Positions 44,423 to 54,038 of a stretch of 64,000 nucleotides of DNA are shown here, in pieces. How positions within the stretch are numbered: position 1 is the first letter of the stretch; each line of letters begins with the position of its first letter. Origin of the DNA: an uncultured Bacilli bacterium (GTDB lineage: Bacteria; Bacillota_I; Bacilli_A; RF39; UBA660); contig CAKOYD010000006.1 of NCBI GenBank assembly GCA_934130545.1, positions 1 through 64,000 on the forward strand. Reading direction: 5' to 3'. Made by a program: the position numbers and the translations under genes. Below the pieces are notes generated by a model. The model worked only from the letters and a program-made list of their open reading frames with translations. It was not told the origin of the DNA and ran no database searches.

Positions 44423-45700
44423 TTATGTTAAATTAAGTCCTATACTTTCAAACTTTTCTACTGTATCTGACTCCATTTTAGTAGTAACCTTTACATATAT
44501 ATCATAAGTCGTTCTTATATTACTATGCCCTAATCTTTTTGATACCGCTTTAATATCAGCACCTGCCTCAATTAACCTAGTTGCGTGAGTATCTCTAAAG
44601 TCGTGAAATCTACAAGGTATTCCTAATTCATAATGAATTACTTTAAATGGATATTTACAACTATCTGTACCTTCAAAAACTCCATTCTTTTTTAAAAAAA
44701 CTAATTTTACTTCTTCTAATGGTACTTCTAATTCTGCATAAGCATTTATTATCTTTGTTTCCGGTTTATTATTGTAAGGATTATTAACAATTTTCTTATA
44801 ATGTTTCATATAAGTATCACCATAATCTTTTCTATTTTGTATTTGCTCTTCTTTATATTGTTTTAAAGCATTCAATAAAGTATCTCCAATTTCAATAGTT
44901 CTATAACTACCCTTTGTTTTACAAGTTCCAAAATACCAAACAGTTGCTGAATTTCCACTTATTAGTCTATTTTTTGTACCACCAGCTTGATTTTTCTTTA
45001 AAATATTTTTATTAACTGTTATAGTTCTTTTTGCAAAATCAATGTCATCCCAAGTTAATCCAAAAACTTCTGATACTCTTAATCCTGTATAATAAGCAGT
45101 CAAAAAAGCATAATATACACAACGATTATTAGAAAATCTTTCTAATATTTTTTCTACTTCTTCATTCGATAATATATAAACAGGATCACTATCAGGTATA
45201 TCATATTTTGGTAGTCTTACTTTTAATGATGGATTCACTTTAATAAATCCAACAACATCGGTTGCATATCCTAATGATCCTTTTAAAACTTTCAAAACAT
45301 TTTTTAGAAAATTTTTTGAAAATCCTTTTTCTAAATATATGTTATTTATAAATTCTTGAATAACTGATGTTGTTAATTGAGATAACATATAAAATCCTAA
45401 TTTAGGTTTTATATGATTTTTCATAATATTTTGATATGCCTGAATTGTATGATATTTTAAGTTTATTTCACAATGTTCTTTCATCCAATAATCTAAATAA
45501 TCGCTATAAGACATTTTACTTGGTTCTATACAGTGTCCCACATTTATATATTCATTGTATGCTTTTACTCCTGCCTCAATAGCTTCTGATTTGGTTTTAA
45601 ATCCCGACTTGTTTTTATATTTTCTTTTACCATCAATAGATGCAATAGCAAACTGATATTGATATACCTTTCCCCTTTTCTGAACATAAACATTTCCCAT
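44423..45700 (-). CDS. int: Tyrosine integrase 3, beside the secA junction
   Basis: About 425 aa. Same domain order as integrases 1 and 2 (arm-binding domain MGNVYVQKRGKVYQYQF, core-binding domain, catalytic domain), but the catalytic boxes are canonical: TGLRVSEVFGLTW (Arg), FHDFRDTHAT (HxxR with His present), LGHSNIRTTYDIYV (His, nucleophile Tyr). It is thus a separate subgroup from integrases 1 and 2. ATG at 45700 is chosen for its GGAGG site. It lies nearest the secA attachment region, 40 bp from a terminator and about 140 bp from the 23-bp repeat, and is the likely enzyme for the secA site. No excisionase gene is next to it. Confidence 0.93.
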   Translation of the reverse strand: MGNVYVQKRGKVYQYQFAIASIDGKRKYKNKSGFKTKSEAIEAGVKAYNEYINVGHCIEPSKMSYSDYLDYWMKEHCEINLKYHTIQAYQNIMKNHIKPKLGFYMLSQLTTSVIQEFINNIYLEKGFSKNFLKNVLKVLKGSLGYATDVVGFIKVNPSLKVRLPKYDIPDSDPVYILSNEEVEKILERFSNNRCVYYAFLTAYYTGLRVSEVFGLTWDDIDFAKRTITVNKNILKKNQAGGTKNRLISGNSATVWYFGTCKTKGSYRTIEIGDTLLNALKQYKEEQIQNRKDYGDTYMKHYKKIVNNPYNNKPETKIINAYAELEVPLEEVKLVFLKKNGVFEGTDSCKYPFKVIHYELGIPCRFHDFRDTHATRLIEAGADIKAVSKRLGHSNIRTTYDIYVKVTTKMESDTVEKFESIGLNLT

Positions 45701-45736
45701 AATTTTTTCCTCCACTAATTACTTAGCAAATGAAAA

Positions 45737-45759
45737 AATACTAGCAAATTGCTAGTATT
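45737..45759 (-). terminator. Perfect palindrome between secA and integrase 3
   Basis: AATACTAGCAA and TTGCTAGTATT flank one base, with six Ts following on the minus strand. It should stop transcripts coming from secA before they enter integrase 3. An operator role is also possible. Confidence 0.7.
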
Positions 45760-45764
45760 TATTA

Positions 45765-45841
45765 TGTTTGTAAAAATGTTTGTAAATTATTTTCCTTATT
45801 TTATAAGGGTTTGAGGGCTATTTTACAAACATTATGTAATT
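45765..45841. repeat. Inverted arm-type sites around a palindromic core
   Basis: GTTTGTAAA occurs in inverse orientation at about 45766-45787 (twice) and TTACAAACAT in direct orientation at about 45823-45832. Between them stands the palindrome CCTTATTTTATAAGG (45794-45808) and then GGGCTATTT (45815-45823). CCTTATTTTAT and GGGCTATTT also occur, adjacent, at the secA end (45910-45929), so this looks like a second, decayed att copy. Confidence 0.5.
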
Positions 45842-45864
45842 TTTACAAACAAATTACAAACATT
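45842..45864. repeat. 23-bp direct repeat, right copy
   Basis: Identical to 3697-3719, same orientation, containing ACAAACAAATTACAAACATT. It is probably an arm-type integrase binding site at the right end of the ICE. Confidence 0.7.
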
Positions 45865-45907
45865 TGAGGTTTTTTCAACCTTTTTTTAGTCCTATCAAAT
45901 CTCACAA

Positions 45908-45920
45908 TCCCTTATTTTAT
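45908..45920. other. Candidate right attachment core of the ICE
   Basis: TCCCTTATTTTAT, identical to 3510-3522, three bases from the secA stop codon (45924-45926). CCC and GGG flank the AT-rich centre as a partial dyad, as expected of paired core-type integrase sites. Confidence 0.55.
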
Positions 45921-45923
45921 GGG

Positions 45924-48419
45924 CTATTTGCCACAACACTGTTTGTACTTCTTACCACTTCCACAAGGACACAAATCATTCCTGCCCACTTTATCACTCT
46001 TTGCCTGAACCTTCTTAGTCTCCTTGCCATCATTAGCAATAGTCTTCTTTACAGCTTCTTTTCTCTCAATATTTTGTCTAATCTCAGCCTTTAATAATAA
46101 CATACTAATCTCTTTATCTATCTTATTATTCATAGACTCAAACAACTCATAACCTTCAATAGTATAGGCTTGAAGTGGATTCTCATTAGCGTATCCTCTA
46201 AGACCAATACCTTCTCTTAAATGACTCATCGTACTAATATGTTCCATCCAATGACTATCTATTACCTTTAATGATATAGCTTTTTCAAACTCATCACATA
46301 TCTCTTTAGGTATATCTTTTAACTTATCTTCATAATCATTAATTACTTTCTCATCTAGTAAATCAACTATTTCACTAGTATCTTTACCCTTAATTTCTGA
46401 TAAAGTAATACGATAATTCTTTAATAAATTCTCATTACTAGTCTCTACTATTTCTTCATAATCTTTATCACTAAGTGTGTTACTATCTATTAAATGTCCA
46501 TAAACAATACTATGAATATAAGACTTCATATTTTCAATTACTACATCATGAATAGATTCATTATCTAATATCTCATTTCTTCTACCATACATAATCTCTC
46601 TTTGATTATTCATAACATCATCATAGTTAAGTAATTGCTTTCTTATATCAAAGTTATTACCCTCTACTTTCTTTTGCGCAGATTCAACTGATTTAGATAA
46701 CATCTTATTTTGAATAACCATATCACCAGTAAAGCCAAGACTAGCTAACATACCACGATATTTATCAGAACCAAATCTTACCATTAAATCATCTTCGAAT
46801 GATACATAGAATTGTGTAAAACCAGGATCACCTTGACGACCACTACGACCTCTTAGCTGATTATCAATTCTTCTAGATTCATGTCTTTCACTACCTATTA
46901 CACATAATCCACCTAGTTCTTTAACACCTTCACCAAGTTTAATATCAGTACCACGTCCGGCCATATTAGTAGCAATTGTTACAGCGCCTTTTTCCCCGGC
47001 ATGAGCAATAATTTCTGCTTCACGTGAATGGTTCTTAGCATTTAACACCTCATGTTTAATACCCTTTTTAGTTAACATTCTACTAATTAATTCACTTGTT
47101 TCAATAGCAATAGTACCAACTAATACTGGCTGTCCCGTTTTATGTCTAGTCTCTATCTCATTAACTATTGCTTTGAACTTACCTTCTTTACCAGGATACA
47201 ATAAATCAGTAGCATCTTCTCTTATAACTGGCTTATTAGTAGGTATTGTAATAACATACATGTTATATATATTTCTAAACTCTTCTTCTTCAGTTTTAGC
47301 AGTACCTGTCATACCGGATAACTTCTTATACATTCTAAAATAGTTTTGATATGTAATAGTAGCCACTGTCTTAGTTTCTTGATTAATCTTAACGCCTTCT
47401 TTAGCTTCTATAGCTTGATGTAAACCTTCAGAGAAATTTCTACCTCTCATAAGTCTACCTGTAAACTGATCAACAATAATAACTTCACCATCAGTAACGA
47501 CATAATCAACATCTTTCTTCATAAAGTAATTAGCTCTTAAAGCTTGTGTTATATGATGTAATATATTAGTATTATCAATATCATATAAGTTTCTTAAATT
47601 AAACTTCTTTTCAGCCTTTTTAGAGCCTTCATCAGTTAAATTGATACTTCTTGTTTTTTCATCTAATATATAGTCCTCATTCTCTACTAAACCTTTTACA
47701 AAATAATCAGCATCAGTATATAAATTAGCACTTTGCATAAATCCACCAGATATAATTAAAGGTGTTCTAGCTTCATCTATTAAAATAGAGTCCACTTCAT
47801 CAACTATACAATAATTAAGTGGTCTTTGTACCCTATTCTCTTTCTTAACAACCATATTATCTCTTAAATAGTCAAATCCAAGTTCACTATTAGTAGTATA
47901 CATAATATCACATTGATAAGCATTTCTCTTTTCACTAGGAGATAACTCTCTTAAATTAAGCCCAACAGTAAGTCCTAAAAATTCAAATATCTTACCCATC
48001 CATTCAGCATCTCTTGAAGATAAGAATTCATTTACGGTAACAATATGTACACCATTACCGGTTAAAGCATTCAAATAAGCTGGAAGAACGCAAGTTAAAG
48101 TTTTACCTTCACCTGTTTTCATCTCAGCAATATTACCATAATGAATAGCTAATCCACCAAGTAATTGACAATAAAACGGTTTCATTCCAACACATCTATA
48201 AGCTGCTTCACGACAAACTGCAAAAGCCTCTACTAAGATATCTTCTAATGTTTCACCATCTTCAAGTCTTTTCTTAAACTTTTCAGTATATCCTTGTAAT
48301 TTTTTATCAGATAGTTTACTCATCTCCGGTTCTAATTCATCTATCTTCTTTGCTATAACATCAAACCTTTTTAATTCTTTATACTCATTATCAAATAATT
48401 TTTTTAATATACTAATCAT
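45924..48419 (-). CDS. secA: Preprotein translocase ATPase SecA
   Basis: 831 aa, full length. Motor ATPase that drives proteins through SecYEG. Walker A MKTGEGKTLTCVLP, DEVDSILIDEARTPLIISG (helicase motif II and neighbour), RQGDPG and the GRSGRQGD region, and the C-terminal zinc-binding SEC-C motif CPCGSGKKYKQCCGK. The 3' end is the target of the ICE, and the intact C-terminus shows that integration leaves SecA unharmed. TATAAT at 48440-48445 (minus strand) lies close upstream of the GGTGGTG ribosome binding site. Confidence 0.98.
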   Translation of the reverse strand: MISILKKLFDNEYKELKRFDVIAKKIDELEPEMSKLSDKKLQGYTEKFKKRLEDGETLEDILVEAFAVCREAAYRCVGMKPFYCQLLGGLAIHYGNIAEMKTGEGKTLTCVLPAYLNALTGNGVHIVTVNEFLSSRDAEWMGKIFEFLGLTVGLNLRELSPSEKRNAYQCDIMYTTNSELGFDYLRDNMVVKKENRVQRPLNYCIVDEVDSILIDEARTPLIISGGFMQSANLYTDADYFVKGLVENEDYILDEKTRSINLTDEGSKKAEKKFNLRNLYDIDNTNILHHITQALRANYFMKKDVDYVVTDGEVIIVDQFTGRLMRGRNFSEGLHQAIEAKEGVKINQETKTVATITYQNYFRMYKKLSGMTGTAKTEEEEFRNIYNMYVITIPTNKPVIREDATDLLYPGKEGKFKAIVNEIETRHKTGQPVLVGTIAIETSELISRMLTKKGIKHEVLNAKNHSREAEIIAHAGEKGAVTIATNMAGRGTDIKLGEGVKELGGLCVIGSERHESRRIDNQLRGRSGRQGDPGFTQFYVSFEDDLMVRFGSDKYRGMLASLGFTGDMVIQNKMLSKSVESAQKKVEGNNFDIRKQLLNYDDVMNNQREIMYGRRNEILDNESIHDVVIENMKSYIHSIVYGHLIDSNTLSDKDYEEIVETSNENLLKNYRITLSEIKGKDTSEIVDLLDEKVINDYEDKLKDIPKEICDEFEKAISLKVIDSHWMEHISTMSHLREGIGLRGYANENPLQAYTIEGYELFESMNNKIDKEISMLLLKAEIRQNIERKEAVKKTIANDGKETKKVQAKSDKVGRNDLCPCGSGKKYKQCCGK

Positions 48420-48453
48420 ATTTTCACCACCATAAAATAATTATACCAAAAAA

Positions 48454-48510
48454 AAGAGAAATTAACACTATTTAACACACAATATGTGTAAATAACGTTA
48501 ATTTTCTCTT
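48454..48510 (-). terminator. Terminator between yukD and secA
   Basis: AAGAGAAATTAAC and GTTAATTTTCTCTT form a long stem at the end of the YukD-like gene, followed on the minus strand by a run of Ts. The secA -10 box begins just after the T run. Confidence 0.8.
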
Positions 48511-48769
48511 ATATTAATACTAATCTAGTACCCATTCTAATATTAGAATCTTTAATTATTAAATTCATATTATATAATTGCCCAGAATTTTTATTATATA
48601 AATAAGGCAGCCTATCTTTATAATAGTTTAAAGATAATTCTGGTATATTATTTTTTAGTAACGATATTAAATCATGAATACGACGATCAATCGGCACTAA
48701 AAGTTCATACCTTTTTTCAATCAATGGAATTTCCACAATAACATATACTCTAAAATCCATTAAACTCAC
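48509..48769 (-). CDS. YukD/EsaB-like ubiquitin-fold protein of type VII secretion
   Basis: 86 aa. Beta-grasp pattern of the YukD family (FRVYVIVEIPLIEKRYELL; IRMGTRLVLI at the end). In Bacillus and Staphylococcus YukD/EsaB is a cytoplasmic regulator encoded with EssC, and here it follows essC by five bases. A terminator ends the unit. Confidence 0.8.
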   Translation of the reverse strand: MSLMDFRVYVIVEIPLIEKRYELLVPIDRRIHDLISLLKNNIPELSLNYYKDRLPYLYNKNSGQLYNMNLIIKDSNIRMGTRLVLI

Positions 48770-48774
48770 CTACC

Positions 48775-51700
48775 TTATTCCTGATCACTTGAGTAAAAAT
48801 CTAATAATTTTACTAATGTTGCTTTACCACTTGTTACATTATATCCAAAATCATTACCAATCTGTGCTCTAGTTTCTTTATTATAAGTTGAAGACTTAAT
48901 TGTAAACTGATCAGTAATACCAGAACCAATCCATATACCATACATGGCTTGAACATTACTAGTATAGAATGATTCATATTCAAATGTTTTTATCTTCGAT
49001 ACTGAATCAATTATAATAATTCTAACATTCTGTTTACCTTTTAAACCTGATACATAATTTTTAAATTCAAGAAATTCATTAGTAGTTAATGAACTCTTAT
49101 AACTATCTATACCATAGAATACAAATACTTCCATACTACCACTAGCAGTCTTAATTTTATCTAAAATCTTATCTTCATTATAATTAATAATATCAGTAGT
49201 ATTTTGTATCATATTATCCATATCAATTAAATGAACTGTTACATCTTTAAGTTTTTGCATTACAACAACTAAAGAAGCCACAAACTTATCCATTACAGAA
49301 GCATCTTGACCAGCAATTACTGAAATAGGATTTCTCTTAAAATTAAATCTAGAAGTATTAAGAGAATTCTTTTCAATACCAATTGGTACATTAGTTAAAG
49401 CGTTGATATCATCGTCAATATCATCAAACCTAACATGATTAGGTAAAATAGCTATCTTCTTAGCTTTATATTTAATTACTTCTTTAAGTTTTAGACAAGT
49501 ATCTTTAATAAAGGTATTAATCTCTTCCCATTTATATGGATAAGCAGTTTGATATTCATATAATTCACCTTGTAATTTAACTAATCCTCTACCTAATATA
49601 TCAGAAGGAATCATACCATGCGTAGAACCTAAAATATATGAATAATCACTTGGATCATTAAAGTTTAAACATAACTGTTTACTAAAGTTTTGTGATACCT
49701 TAGATCTAACAGCATTAGCACCACTAGCAGTAATAACTAAAGATATACCATATCTTTCACCCTCACGAGAAAGTCTAATAAGTCTATCAACATATTCATC
49801 ATAGTTATCATTAAATGTCTCAAAACTATTAATTATAATAATTATTCTAGGCACTTTATTAGAACTATTTTGAATATATAAATTATAATCTCCATTATAT
49901 TCAATAAACATTTTCTTTCTACTTTCTATTTCAACATCAATAGTATTAAATAAATTATTAACTTTTTCTACATCGTTAATATATACTATATCACCAACTT
50001 GTGGAGCATCTTTAAACATGCCAAGTATTTCTGTACCAAAATCCATAATATAAAATTGTACTTCATCTGGAGTATGTGTTGTAATCAAACTATAAATAAG
50101 TGAGGTTACCATTATCTCTTTACCATCTAAACCATAAATAAGTGTATTAGGCGAATTATTGAAGTCTAACGTTAATAACCCTTGTCTTTGATTAGAAGGA
50201 TCGTCATATTCTCCTATAACAGCCGTAATATTCCATTTTGTTGGAACAAAATTATATTTATTAATTAAATTACCAACATATATCTTACTATCAATTCTAT
50301 CTAACCATAATTTTCTAGCAACGACATTAGTTTCTTGAGCTGCTGAACAAATCACTTTTAAAACATTAGGAAGCTCTTCACCCAAAGATACGCTCTCATC
50401 TCTCTTAGCCATATCAATACTCTTAACAACATCGCCAATATCATTAATAAATGATACATTACGATCAACGTTCTTAGTAAGTTTATCCTTAGGAACATAT
50501 TTAGCCGCTGCATAAGCCGCTTGACCTAACCCAAAGTAATCATTATATCCAACCTGTAAATAGAACATACCAGCACTCTTTAATCCTGCCGCATCAGGTC
50601 TTTTTATAACATCCATACTATCAGATTTCTCTTGAACCTTTAAACATACTTTAAACTTCGAGTTAGACCATATTTGATCATCAACAATACCACTAGGTTT
50701 TTGTGTAGCCAAAATTAAGTGTACACCCAAACTTCTACCAATACGAGCCGTCGAAATAAGTTCATCCATAAATTCTGGCTGTTGATTCTTTAACTCTGCA
50801 AACTCATCACAAATAATAAATAAATGTGAAATAGGCTCTTCAATCAAGCCATCACGATATAACTTCTGATATTTATATATATCTAAAGTATTCTCATTTA
50901 ATCGCATCTTAGCCTGATTAAATAACTCTTGTCTTCTATTTAGCTCACTATGAATAGAAGATAAACTTCTCTTTATTTCAGCCTTATCCAAGTTTGTAAT
51001 AGTACCAGCTAGATGTGGAAGTCTCGTATTTGTAAGTTTATTCTCAAATGCCCCAGTAAGTCCACCACCTTTATAATCTATCAAAACAAATGATACCTCT
51101 AAAGGACTGAAATTAAGACACATAGACAAGATAAAGGTAATAATAAATTCACTCTTACCACTACCAGTCATACCAGCTATTAAACCATGTGGTCCATAAA
51201 ATTTTTCATGTAAATCCAAATTAAATATTTCCCCATCTTCATGAATACCAATTGGAACATTTAAACTATTAACTGGATTATTATTTCTCCATCTACCTAA
51301 TACATCTAATTGTTCAACCCTACCAACTTTATACATTTCCAAGAAACTAATATAAAATCTTTGATTATCTAAAGATAAAGGTAACTTAATTGGAATATTT
51401 GCTAGTTTTTCAGAAACAAGTGCTAAATTAATATTATCAGTATTATCCATAGCAAAAGTCTGTTGGTTTTTCTTATCAAGTTCATTCTTAATAATTGCTG
51501 AATCAACACCAGAAGCCATTAAGAAATCATTACATTCATTAGGCAAATTACCTATACCATCACTTAATATAATTAAACCAAATCCAATATTCTTCTCTTC
51601 TTTTAATACTTTATTTATAATTTCAATACTTTTATTCTTCTTAATATTATTAACAATTATTAAATAATAAGGCATGACATCTTTATATGTTAAGTTTAAA

Positions 51701-53331
51701 GGTACAGACTTATCACCATCATTACTATACTTTCTTGCAGTAAATACTTGTTCCAAATAGAAAGAAATCTTTGACATATCATCATAGTTATTAGCGTAAA
51801 ATCTTATATCTTTAGAATTACTCCATAAATGAGGTAAATTAATTAAATCACCCCAAATATCACTATTATCATCATTAACCATTAATACAAGTTTAACTTC
51901 ATCATAAGAATGATTAGCTACTACTTGTAAAATAATACTCTTTAACATTGAATCTTTATTATCTTTATTACCAATAATAACAAGTTTATTTCTCTCAGTC
52001 AAACTAATGGTTACTGGTACTCTTTCAATATCTTTCGTACTATCTACAATCTTACTAGCTTCTTTCTTAAGATCATCATCTTGCATACTAAATTCTTCTA
52101 ATTGATATTGTAATTTTAATTTTAAAGGAACTGTGCCAATACCTAATCTAACATTTAAAAAATCATCATCTTTAATCTGTCTTTCCCACAAATTTCTTCT
52201 TTTATTTAAAACAACCATCTGTAAATTATTTAAATCAGGATAATTTTCAAGCAACGTTTGTTGTTGACTTATTCTAAAGTTCTCTATCTTTTGCTTCTTG
52301 CCATCTAAATATTCAAGATATCTCTTAACTCTTTCTTCTTCATTTTTCTGTTGCTTTTTATTATTGTATTTTCTCGTCAAACTAGGCCATAACAAAGTGG
52401 AAACAAGCATCGTAATGGCAATTACTGCTGTCGGTAAGATACTTAACACCGATGACTTATTCTGTAGTACATTAATAATAGATACTGAAGCACTAATTAC
52501 TGATGACATTGCCATCGTAAGCATTGGCCCTACTGTAAATAAAATTGGTGTCTCATCTGGTTGAACTTTACTAGGAGGATTATCTATTCTAAGTTCTTCT
52601 TCATTAATTGATGTCACAAATCTCGGTGTTCTTGAAAAATAATCATCAGCACCATATAATACTGCATTATCATCATCAACAGTTTCTTCAAATGGTGCCT
52701 CATAAGAAGGAATGCCCTTCTTAACTAATCTAAGACTATTAACTCTTACACTATTTCCAATATCACCAACATAAACATATGAATTCATAACAATAATTCT
52801 ATATCCCATTATAAAGGTAATATCACCATTCGCAAGTTTTTTACTATCAACTCTAATATCATTTACATAAACACCATAATCTTTATCAAGAGCCCTAATC
52901 GTTAAATTCTTCCCATTCTTAGTAATTACCGCATGATTCTTGCAAACATTAGCACTCCCAAAAACAATATCTGAGGTAGGTAAGCTACCAATAGTGTAAT
53001 CTCCATCACCATTAAATTGATAAGATTCAAAATTCTTAACAGTATCACTACATACTAAAATAAATTCATATATAAAATTATTCTTATTATTAATCTTAAT
53101 AACATATAATTTATTTAAAAAAAGAGGGGAAAATTTTACAACATTATTATTTTCTATAATCTGGCACTTATCATTACTAACAAAATTCCATGCTTTATTA
53201 ACAATTTCAACAGATAATAAATCTTCTTCATTACCATATTCATCAAAATCTTTTATATAAAAAGCATCTTTAGAATCACCAGAAAAATAATATTTACGTA
53301 AATTATCCTTCTTTAATATTATAATTTGCAT
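48775..53331 (-). CDS. essC: EssC-type FtsK/SpoIIIE ATPase of type VIIb secretion
   Basis: About 1518 aa. N-terminal FHA-type domains (about 100-190, YTIGSLPTSDIVFGS...CKNHAVI), two transmembrane helices (about 260-315), then three ATPase modules. The first is intact: Walker A GMTGSGKSEF (about 722) and Walker B FIICDEFAELKN (about 842). The second and third are degenerate (IYGLDGKEIMV at about 1065; VIAGQDASVMDKF at about 1340), as is known for EssC proteins. ATG at 53331 (MQIIILKK) is preferred: AGAGG lies nine bases upstream. EsxA, EssA, EssB and EsaA are not in the window, so these must be elsewhere or absent. Confidence 0.92.
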   Translation of the reverse strand: MQIIILKKDNLRKYYFSGDSKDAFYIKDFDEYGNEEDLLSVEIVNKAWNFVSNDKCQIIENNNVVKFSPLFLNKLYVIKINNKNNFIYEFILVCSDTVKNFESYQFNGDGDYTIGSLPTSDIVFGSANVCKNHAVITKNGKNLTIRALDKDYGVYVNDIRVDSKKLANGDITFIMGYRIIVMNSYVYVGDIGNSVRVNSLRLVKKGIPSYEAPFEETVDDDNAVLYGADDYFSRTPRFVTSINEEELRIDNPPSKVQPDETPILFTVGPMLTMAMSSVISASVSIINVLQNKSSVLSILPTAVIAITMLVSTLLWPSLTRKYNNKKQQKNEEERVKRYLEYLDGKKQKIENFRISQQQTLLENYPDLNNLQMVVLNKRRNLWERQIKDDDFLNVRLGIGTVPLKLKLQYQLEEFSMQDDDLKKEASKIVDSTKDIERVPVTISLTERNKLVIIGNKDNKDSMLKSIILQVVANHSYDEVKLVLMVNDDNSDIWGDLINLPHLWSNSKDIRFYANNYDDMSKISFYLEQVFTARKYSNDGDKSVPLNLTYKDVMPYYLIIVNNIKKNKSIEIINKVLKEEKNIGFGLIILSDGIGNLPNECNDFLMASGVDSAIIKNELDKKNQQTFAMDNTDNINLALVSEKLANIPIKLPLSLDNQRFYISFLEMYKVGRVEQLDVLGRWRNNNPVNSLNVPIGIHEDGEIFNLDLHEKFYGPHGLIAGMTGSGKSEFIITFILSMCLNFSPLEVSFVLIDYKGGGLTGAFENKLTNTRLPHLAGTITNLDKAEIKRSLSSIHSELNRRQELFNQAKMRLNENTLDIYKYQKLYRDGLIEEPISHLFIICDEFAELKNQQPEFMDELISTARIGRSLGVHLILATQKPSGIVDDQIWSNSKFKVCLKVQEKSDSMDVIKRPDAAGLKSAGMFYLQVGYNDYFGLGQAAYAAAKYVPKDKLTKNVDRNVSFINDIGDVVKSIDMAKRDESVSLGEELPNVLKVICSAAQETNVVARKLWLDRIDSKIYVGNLINKYNFVPTKWNITAVIGEYDDPSNQRQGLLTLDFNNSPNTLIYGLDGKEIMVTSLIYSLITTHTPDEVQFYIMDFGTEILGMFKDAPQVGDIVYINDVEKVNNLFNTIDVEIESRKKMFIEYNGDYNLYIQNSSNKVPRIIIIINSFETFNDNYDEYVDRLIRLSREGERYGISLVITASGANAVRSKVSQNFSKQLCLNFNDPSDYSYILGSTHGMIPSDILGRGLVKLQGELYEYQTAYPYKWEEINTFIKDTCLKLKEVIKYKAKKIAILPNHVRFDDIDDDINALTNVPIGIEKNSLNTSRFNFKRNPISVIAGQDASVMDKFVASLVVVMQKLKDVTVHLIDMDNMIQNTTDIINYNEDKILDKIKTASGSMEVFVFYGIDSYKSSLTTNEFLEFKNYVSGLKGKQNVRIIIIDSVSKIKTFEYESFYTSNVQAMYGIWIGSGITDQFTIKSSTYNKETRAQIGNDFGYNVTSGKATLVKLLDFYSSDQE

Positions 53332-53360
53332 ATTTACCAACCTCTTTTTTTTATTCAACA

Positions 53361-53891
53361 CTATTTAGTTTCTATTAAACCGTAATTACCATCTTTTCTC
53401 TTATATAAAACATTAACATTTCCTGTATCAACATCTTTATAGACAAAGAAACTATGCCCTAAAAGTTCCATCTCTAAGATAGCTTCTTCTGAATCCATTG
53501 GTTTCATTTCTATCTCTTTATGTTTAACTATTACATCATTATTTTCTTCATCTTCATCTAATTCATAATCAAAATTAAAGTCTTTATATTTATTATCAAT
53601 ATTTTGTTTCTTTAACTTTGTCTTATTCTTTCTTATTTGACCCTCTAACTTATCTACTACTAAATCAATAGCAGCATATAAATCATTGTGTTCTTCTTCA
53701 CTTCTAAGAATATATTTATCAGTAGGAACAGTAACCTCAATTATTTGTCTATTCCCTTTAACTTTAAGTAAAACATTAGCATTTATATCGCTATCCTTAA
53801 AGTACTTATCAAGTCTTCCTAACTTGTCCTCTACATAATCTCTAATTGCGTCAGTTATTTCTAACTTATCTCCTCTAATATTTAGTTTCAT
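53361..53891 (-). CDS. hpf: Long-form ribosome hibernation promoting factor
   Basis: About 176 aa. N-terminal RaiA/YfiA domain (MKLNIRGDKLEITDAIRDYV and KLGRLDKYF) and the C-terminal dimerisation domain (KPMDSEEAILEMELLGHSFF...VLYKRKDGNYGLIE) that lets Gram-positive HPF form 100S ribosome dimers. ATG at 53891 lies just after AAAGGATG; earlier ATGs lack a site. It is upstream of essC. Confidence 0.95.
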   Translation of the reverse strand: MKLNIRGDKLEITDAIRDYVEDKLGRLDKYFKDSDINANVLLKVKGNRQIIEVTVPTDKYILRSEEEHNDLYAAIDLVVDKLEGQIRKNKTKLKKQNIDNKYKDFNFDYELDEDEENNDVIVKHKEIEMKPMDSEEAILEMELLGHSFFVYKDVDTGNVNVLYKRKDGNYGLIETK

Positions 53892-54008
53892 ATATATCAT
53901 CCTTTCTATAATAAATATATCTTTATCGATATAATTATTTTCTATATACAATCCTACATCATAAGTATATCATTAATTTATCATTTTGTAAAATATAATA
54001 TTTAAAAA

Positions 54009-54038
54009 AGATTAAATATCATTTCTAATATCTAATCT
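54009..54038 (-). terminator. Terminator of fhs
   Basis: AGATTAGATAT and ATATTTAATCT pair (one wobble) at the fhs stop, with six Ts on the minus strand. Confidence 0.65.
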
